The notes under the pieces: model-generated
Database searches by the model: none
Told to the model about the DNA's origin: nothing
Seen by the model: only the letters and a program-made list of their open reading frames with translations
Assembly: GCA_030040055.1 (NCBI GenBank)
Contig: JASHUK010000090.1
Span: 1-8,241, forward strand
Length of the DNA: 8,241 nt
Source of the DNA: Nitrososphaerales archaeon
GTDB lineage: Archaea > Thermoproteota > Nitrososphaeria > Nitrososphaerales > Gagatemarchaeaceae
Reading direction: 5' to 3'
Part shown: positions 6,204 to 8,241 of the stretch, piece by piece
Layout of the letters: each line of letters begins with the position of its first letter
How positions within the stretch are numbered: the first letter of the stretch is position 1
Position numbers and translations under genes: made by a program

Positions 6204-6952
6204 GGCTTCGAGGTCCTGGCCCCCTCGCCCGGCCCTCTGGGGGGCTTCGCCGACATGACGTGCCTCTTGAGCAGCTGTATCCCCAGCGCGGGGTCCACCC
6301 CCTTGGGGCAGACGGCGGAGCACGAACCGGCGTAGTGGCACCTGAACACCCCGTGTGCGGAGTCCAGTACCTTAAAGCGCTCGGCCCCCCCTTCGTCCCT
6401 CACGTCCATGGTGTACCTGTACGCCTGGGCGAGGGCCTGGGGGCCGGGGTACAGCGAGTCCGTCGCCACCGTGGGGCAGGAAGAGGTGCACAGGCCGCAC
6501 TTTATGCAGTAGGTGAACTGGAGGATCCTCTCGAGGTCCTCGGGCTTCATGAGGTAGTCCGACGTGGGGCTCTCCATCTCCGCAGAGTCCCTCCTGACGA
6601 CGTGGGGGATGACCTCCTTGTGCTTCTCGAAGAAGCCGGTGAGGTCCGTGACCAGGTCCCTGACTATGGGGAAGTTGTCCATCGGGGACACGGTGACCTC
6701 CCTCCCGCCGACGTCCGCCACCTGGGTATAGCACGCGAGGCGGGGGACCCCGTTGATCTTCATCCCGCACGACCCGCACGACGCCTGCCTGCACGAGAAC
6801 CTGACCGCCAGAGAGTGGTCCACGTAGTCCTTGACGTAGAGGATTGCGTCCAGCACAGTCATCCCGTCCCTGAACGGGACGGAGTACTCCTGCGTCTTCG
6901 GTGCCCTGTCGACGGTCGGCTCGAACCTCTGCACCCTCAGCAGAGTGTCCAT
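6200..6952 (-). CDS. sdhB: Succinate dehydrogenase iron-sulfur subunit
   Basis: SdhB passes electrons from the flavin of SdhA to quinone at the membrane anchor of succinate dehydrogenase (respiratory complex II). All three clusters can be read in the 250 residues. The [2Fe-2S] ligands are C54, C59, C62 and C74 (SCRQASCGSC to LAC). The [4Fe-4S] ligands are C149, C152, C155 and C159 (CIKCGLCTSSCP). The third set is C205, C211 and C215 (CHYAGSCSAVCPKG), whose C-x5-C-x3-CP spacing is that of the [3Fe-4S] centre. The C-terminus has a short Pro/Gly-rich tail after KRHVM. The ATG follows directly on the sdhD stop (TAGATG), so translation is probably coupled. Its TAG overlaps the sufU stop on the other strand. 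It is the last gene of the sdh operon and a likely client of the neighbouring SUF system. Confidence 0.96.
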   Translation of the reverse strand: MDTLLRVQRFEPTVDRAPKTQEYSVPFRDGMTVLDAILYVKDYVDHSLAVRFSCRQASCGSCGMKINGVPRLACYTQVADVGGREVTVSPMDNFPIVRDLVTDLTGFFEKHKEVIPHVVRRDSAEMESPTSDYLMKPEDLERILQFTYCIKCGLCTSSCPTVATDSLYPGPQALAQAYRYTMDVRDEGGAERFKVLDSAHGVFRCHYAGSCSAVCPKGVDPALGIQLLKRHVMSAKPPRGPGEGARTSKP

Positions 6953-7303
6953 CTACGAGGGCGCCCCCAGGACGGCGAGCAGGATGGTCCTAGTCCCGTA
7001 CGCGATGGTCCCCGCGGCCGCGATCAGCGCGCCGCGGCTCACCCATGTGGTCCAGCTGCGGGTCTGCCGCAGCTCTAGCAGTATTATCCTGACCCCGTTG
7101 AATCCGTGCGCGACCACGACTATCAGGAGTATCTCGAGGAGCGAGACGTCGACCCCATCCTTGTAGACCGCGAGGACCCTGTCGAAGGAGATGGCCGTGG
7201 AGTAGGGGACGAGCACCCCCTGCATGAGCAGGTGGACCGCGACCAGGACCAGGGCCGCGGCCGCCGTGGCGTACTGGAGCTGCATTAGCCTGGACTCCCT
7301 CAT
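6953..7303 (-). CDS. sdhD: Succinate dehydrogenase membrane anchor, SdhD-like
   Basis: This 116-residue integral membrane protein has three predicted helices at about residues 12-34, 54-76 and 86-112, the usual layout of complex II anchor subunits that hold heme b and the quinone site. His24 in helix 1 and His66 in helix 2 (VAHGFNGVRIILLEL) are candidate heme ligands; the HGxNGxR pattern around His66 recurs in the neighbouring anchor. Sequence alone is weakly diagnostic for these small anchors, and the call rests on topology, the His motif and position between sdhC and sdhB. The ATG is four bases after the sdhC stop, with a GGTGATCC site overlapping that stop. Which anchor is called C and which D is convention here. 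Confidence 0.82.
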   Translation of the reverse strand: MRESRLMQLQYATAAAALVLVAVHLLMQGVLVPYSTAISFDRVLAVYKDGVDVSLLEILLIVVVAHGFNGVRIILLELRQTRSWTTWVSRGALIAAAGTIAYGTRTILLAVLGAPS

Positions 7304-7304
7304 C

Positions 7305-7312
7305 GGATCACC
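7305..7312 (-). promoter_or_regulatory. Ribosome-binding site of sdhD, overlapping the sdhC stop
   Basis: Read on the minus strand, GGTGATCC is a perfect complement of the GGATCACC near the 3' end of 16S rRNA. The sdhC stop codon TGA lies within it. The spacing to the ATG is short (four bases after GGTGA). The arrangement suggests that ribosomes finishing sdhC re-initiate on sdhD, keeping the two anchors in balance. Confidence 0.7.
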
Positions 7313-7766
7313 CGAACAGGATTCCTCCGGCCCAGAGGCCCGCGACTATGGCGAGGACTATGGCCGCCCAGATCATGTGCTTCTGCAGGCCGCGGAGCCC
7401 CTTCGCCTGGTACGGATACTCGATCTTCGAAGGCTTCTGGAAGATGATCCCGTACTCGGCCATTATCAGCCTGAGCCCGTTCAGTCCGTGGAAGACCACT
7501 ATCACCACGGTCGTCGCCAGTATCAGGTGCCCGACCAGGTTCTCCGTGAAGCTCAGGTCCAGCGCCCATGTGCCCGGGTCGGGGCCGCTCCCGAAGGGCC
7601 CGCCCACGAAGAAGCTCGTGTCCCCGATGTGCCCCAGCACGTACATGAGTATCCCGACGCCGGTCACCCGCTGGAAGACGTAGGCCCACCTCTCGAGGTT
7701 GTAGTGCCTCGGGTTGAGCCACCCCATCACTCCCCGCTTGTTCGAGGCGGTCTCCCGGCCGTCCAT
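7308..7766 (-). CDS. sdhC: Succinate dehydrogenase cytochrome b556-type anchor, SdhC-like
   Basis: This is the larger anchor subunit of succinate dehydrogenase, with 152 residues and three predicted helices at about 28-50, 77-101 and 131-151. The segment RWAYVFQRVTGVGILMYVLGH (residues 26-46) carries the RxTG motif typical of SdhC, where the arginine and nearby residues shape the quinone site. His46 and His93 (VFHGLNGLRLIMAEYG) are candidate heme b ligands. The hydrophilic N-terminus (residues 1-25, including GWLNPRHYNLER) has no signal peptide. The ATG at 7766 has GGTGAG upstream with an eight-base spacer and lies 37 bases after the sdhA stop. sdhD starts four bases after its own stop. Together with sdhD it forms a two-subunit anchor. 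Confidence 0.9.
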   Translation of the reverse strand: MDGRETASNKRGVMGWLNPRHYNLERWAYVFQRVTGVGILMYVLGHIGDTSFFVGGPFGSGPDPGTWALDLSFTENLVGHLILATTVVIVVFHGLNGLRLIMAEYGIIFQKPSKIEYPYQAKGLRGLQKHMIWAAIVLAIVAGLWAGGILFG

Positions 7767-7774
7767 TTCCGGCC

Positions 7775-7780
7775 CTCACC
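7775..7780 (-). promoter_or_regulatory. Ribosome-binding site of sdhC
   Basis: On the minus strand GGTGAG lies eight bases before the ATG at 7766, in the 37-base gap between sdhA and sdhC. It supports ATG 7766 over longer readings in overlapping frames. The rest of the gap shows no clear promoter or terminator. Confidence 0.65.
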
Positions 7781-7803
7781 CGAGACCCCGTGTTATTACG
7801 GTT

Positions 7804-8241
7804 TCAGTAGTGTCTCTCGGCCGGCTGGTACCTCGTGATGGTCACGGGGGAGTACCCGAGCCTGGGGCCGTCCGGGCTCCAGGCTGCCAGCGTGTGCTTG
7901 AGCCAGTTCGGGTCGTCCCTTTTCGGGTAGTCCCTCCTGGCGTGCGCCCCCCTGGACTCGGTCCGCGCCAGGGCCCCTGCCGCGATCGCCTCTGCGACGA
8001 GCAGCATCCCTTCCACCTCCAGGACGTCCGTCAGGTTCGTGTTGAACACCCTGCTGCTGTCCTCGCAGTGGAGGAAGTCGGTGGTCGCCAGCTCGCGGAT
8101 CGACTTCACGGCGTTCGCCAGCCCTTCCCCCGTCCTGTAGACGAAGACGTCGTTCGCCATTATCCTCTGCACCCTGTCCCTGACCTCGTAGGGGTTGGTC
8201 CCTCCCTTCCCGTGGAAGATCTGGTCGAACACGCGCTTCTC
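7804..8241 (-). CDS. sdhA: Succinate dehydrogenase flavoprotein subunit (3' end only)
   Basis: The last 145 residues of SdhA, the FAD-bound subunit that oxidises succinate to fumarate, are present; the flavin-binding N-terminal part lies beyond the window edge. The frame is open to base 8241, starting EKRVFDQIF, so the GTG at 8230-8232 is not the true start. The segment shows the helical C-terminal domain of the family. Its SRGAHARRDYPKRDD motif, near 7910-7960, is close to the SRGAH...D-P-RDD signature of SdhA and fumarate reductase flavoproteins and is followed by NWLKHTLA. The stop is TGA at 7804-7806. It is the first visible gene of the sdh operon on this strand; any promoter is upstream and out of view. 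Confidence 0.95.
   Translation of the reverse strand, partial: EKRVFDQIFHGKGGTNPYEVRDRVQRIMANDVFVYRTGEGLANAVKSIRELATTDFLHCEDSSRVFNTNLTDVLEVEGMLLVAEAIAAGALARTESRGAHARRDYPKRDDPNWLKHTLAAWSPDGPRLGYSPVTITRYQPAERHY

Noticed and set aside
7300..7779. An alternative 159-codon minus-strand frame overlapping sdhC
   Set aside because: It is Arg/Gly/Pro-rich, lacks membrane helices, and lies over the clear three-helix SdhC product in another frame.
8230..8232. GTG as the start of a short 142-residue gene at the right edge
   Set aside because: The frame continues upstream to the window edge with family-typical sequence (EKRVFDQIF), so this is the truncated 3' end of sdhA and not a complete small gene.

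Overview
The window reads as archaeal chromosome from a GC-rich, respiring organism. Three things point that way: arginine is mostly encoded by AGG despite the high GC, several genes carry a GGTGA-type Shine-Dalgarno site (the best is GGTGATCC before sdhD), and an A/T-rich TATA-like patch precedes sufB. A thaumarchaeal or related TACK lineage is my guess from the gene set; it is an inference and other GC-rich archaea are possible. No tRNA, rRNA, CRISPR array or insertion sequence is visible, and no gap between genes exceeds about 50 bases.

The left three quarters (1-6203, plus strand) are a SUF iron-sulfur cluster assembly operon: the end of sufC (ABC ATPase), sufB (scaffold) interrupted by a 358-residue intein with a LAGLIDADG homing endonuclease, sufD (scaffold partner), a small Rieske-type [2Fe-2S] protein, sufS (cysteine desulfurase) and sufU (IscU/SufU-type protein). 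SufS takes sulfur from cysteine, SufU probably relays sulfur or carries nascent cluster, SufBCD builds the cluster, and the Rieske protein may supply electrons or be an early client. An 18-base palindrome lies between a TATA-like box and the sufB start and looks like an operator or small hairpin. sufS has lost the stop codon expected at the end of its domain and runs 127 bases out of frame into sufU.

The right quarter (6200-8241, minus strand) is a succinate dehydrogenase operon in the order sdhA (3' end only), sdhC, sdhD, sdhB, very tightly packed. It encodes the flavoprotein, two heme-anchor membrane subunits and the three-cluster iron-sulfur subunit, itself a major client of Fe-S assembly. 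The SUF and SDH operons converge, with their stop codons overlapping in a shared CTAG, so no intergenic terminator separates them.

The most notable items are the SufB intein at a conserved catalytic cysteine, the sufB palindrome, the sufS/sufU overlap, the IscU-length SufU-like protein and the Rieske gene inside the operon. I see no evidence of a wholly new system; these are variations on known ones.
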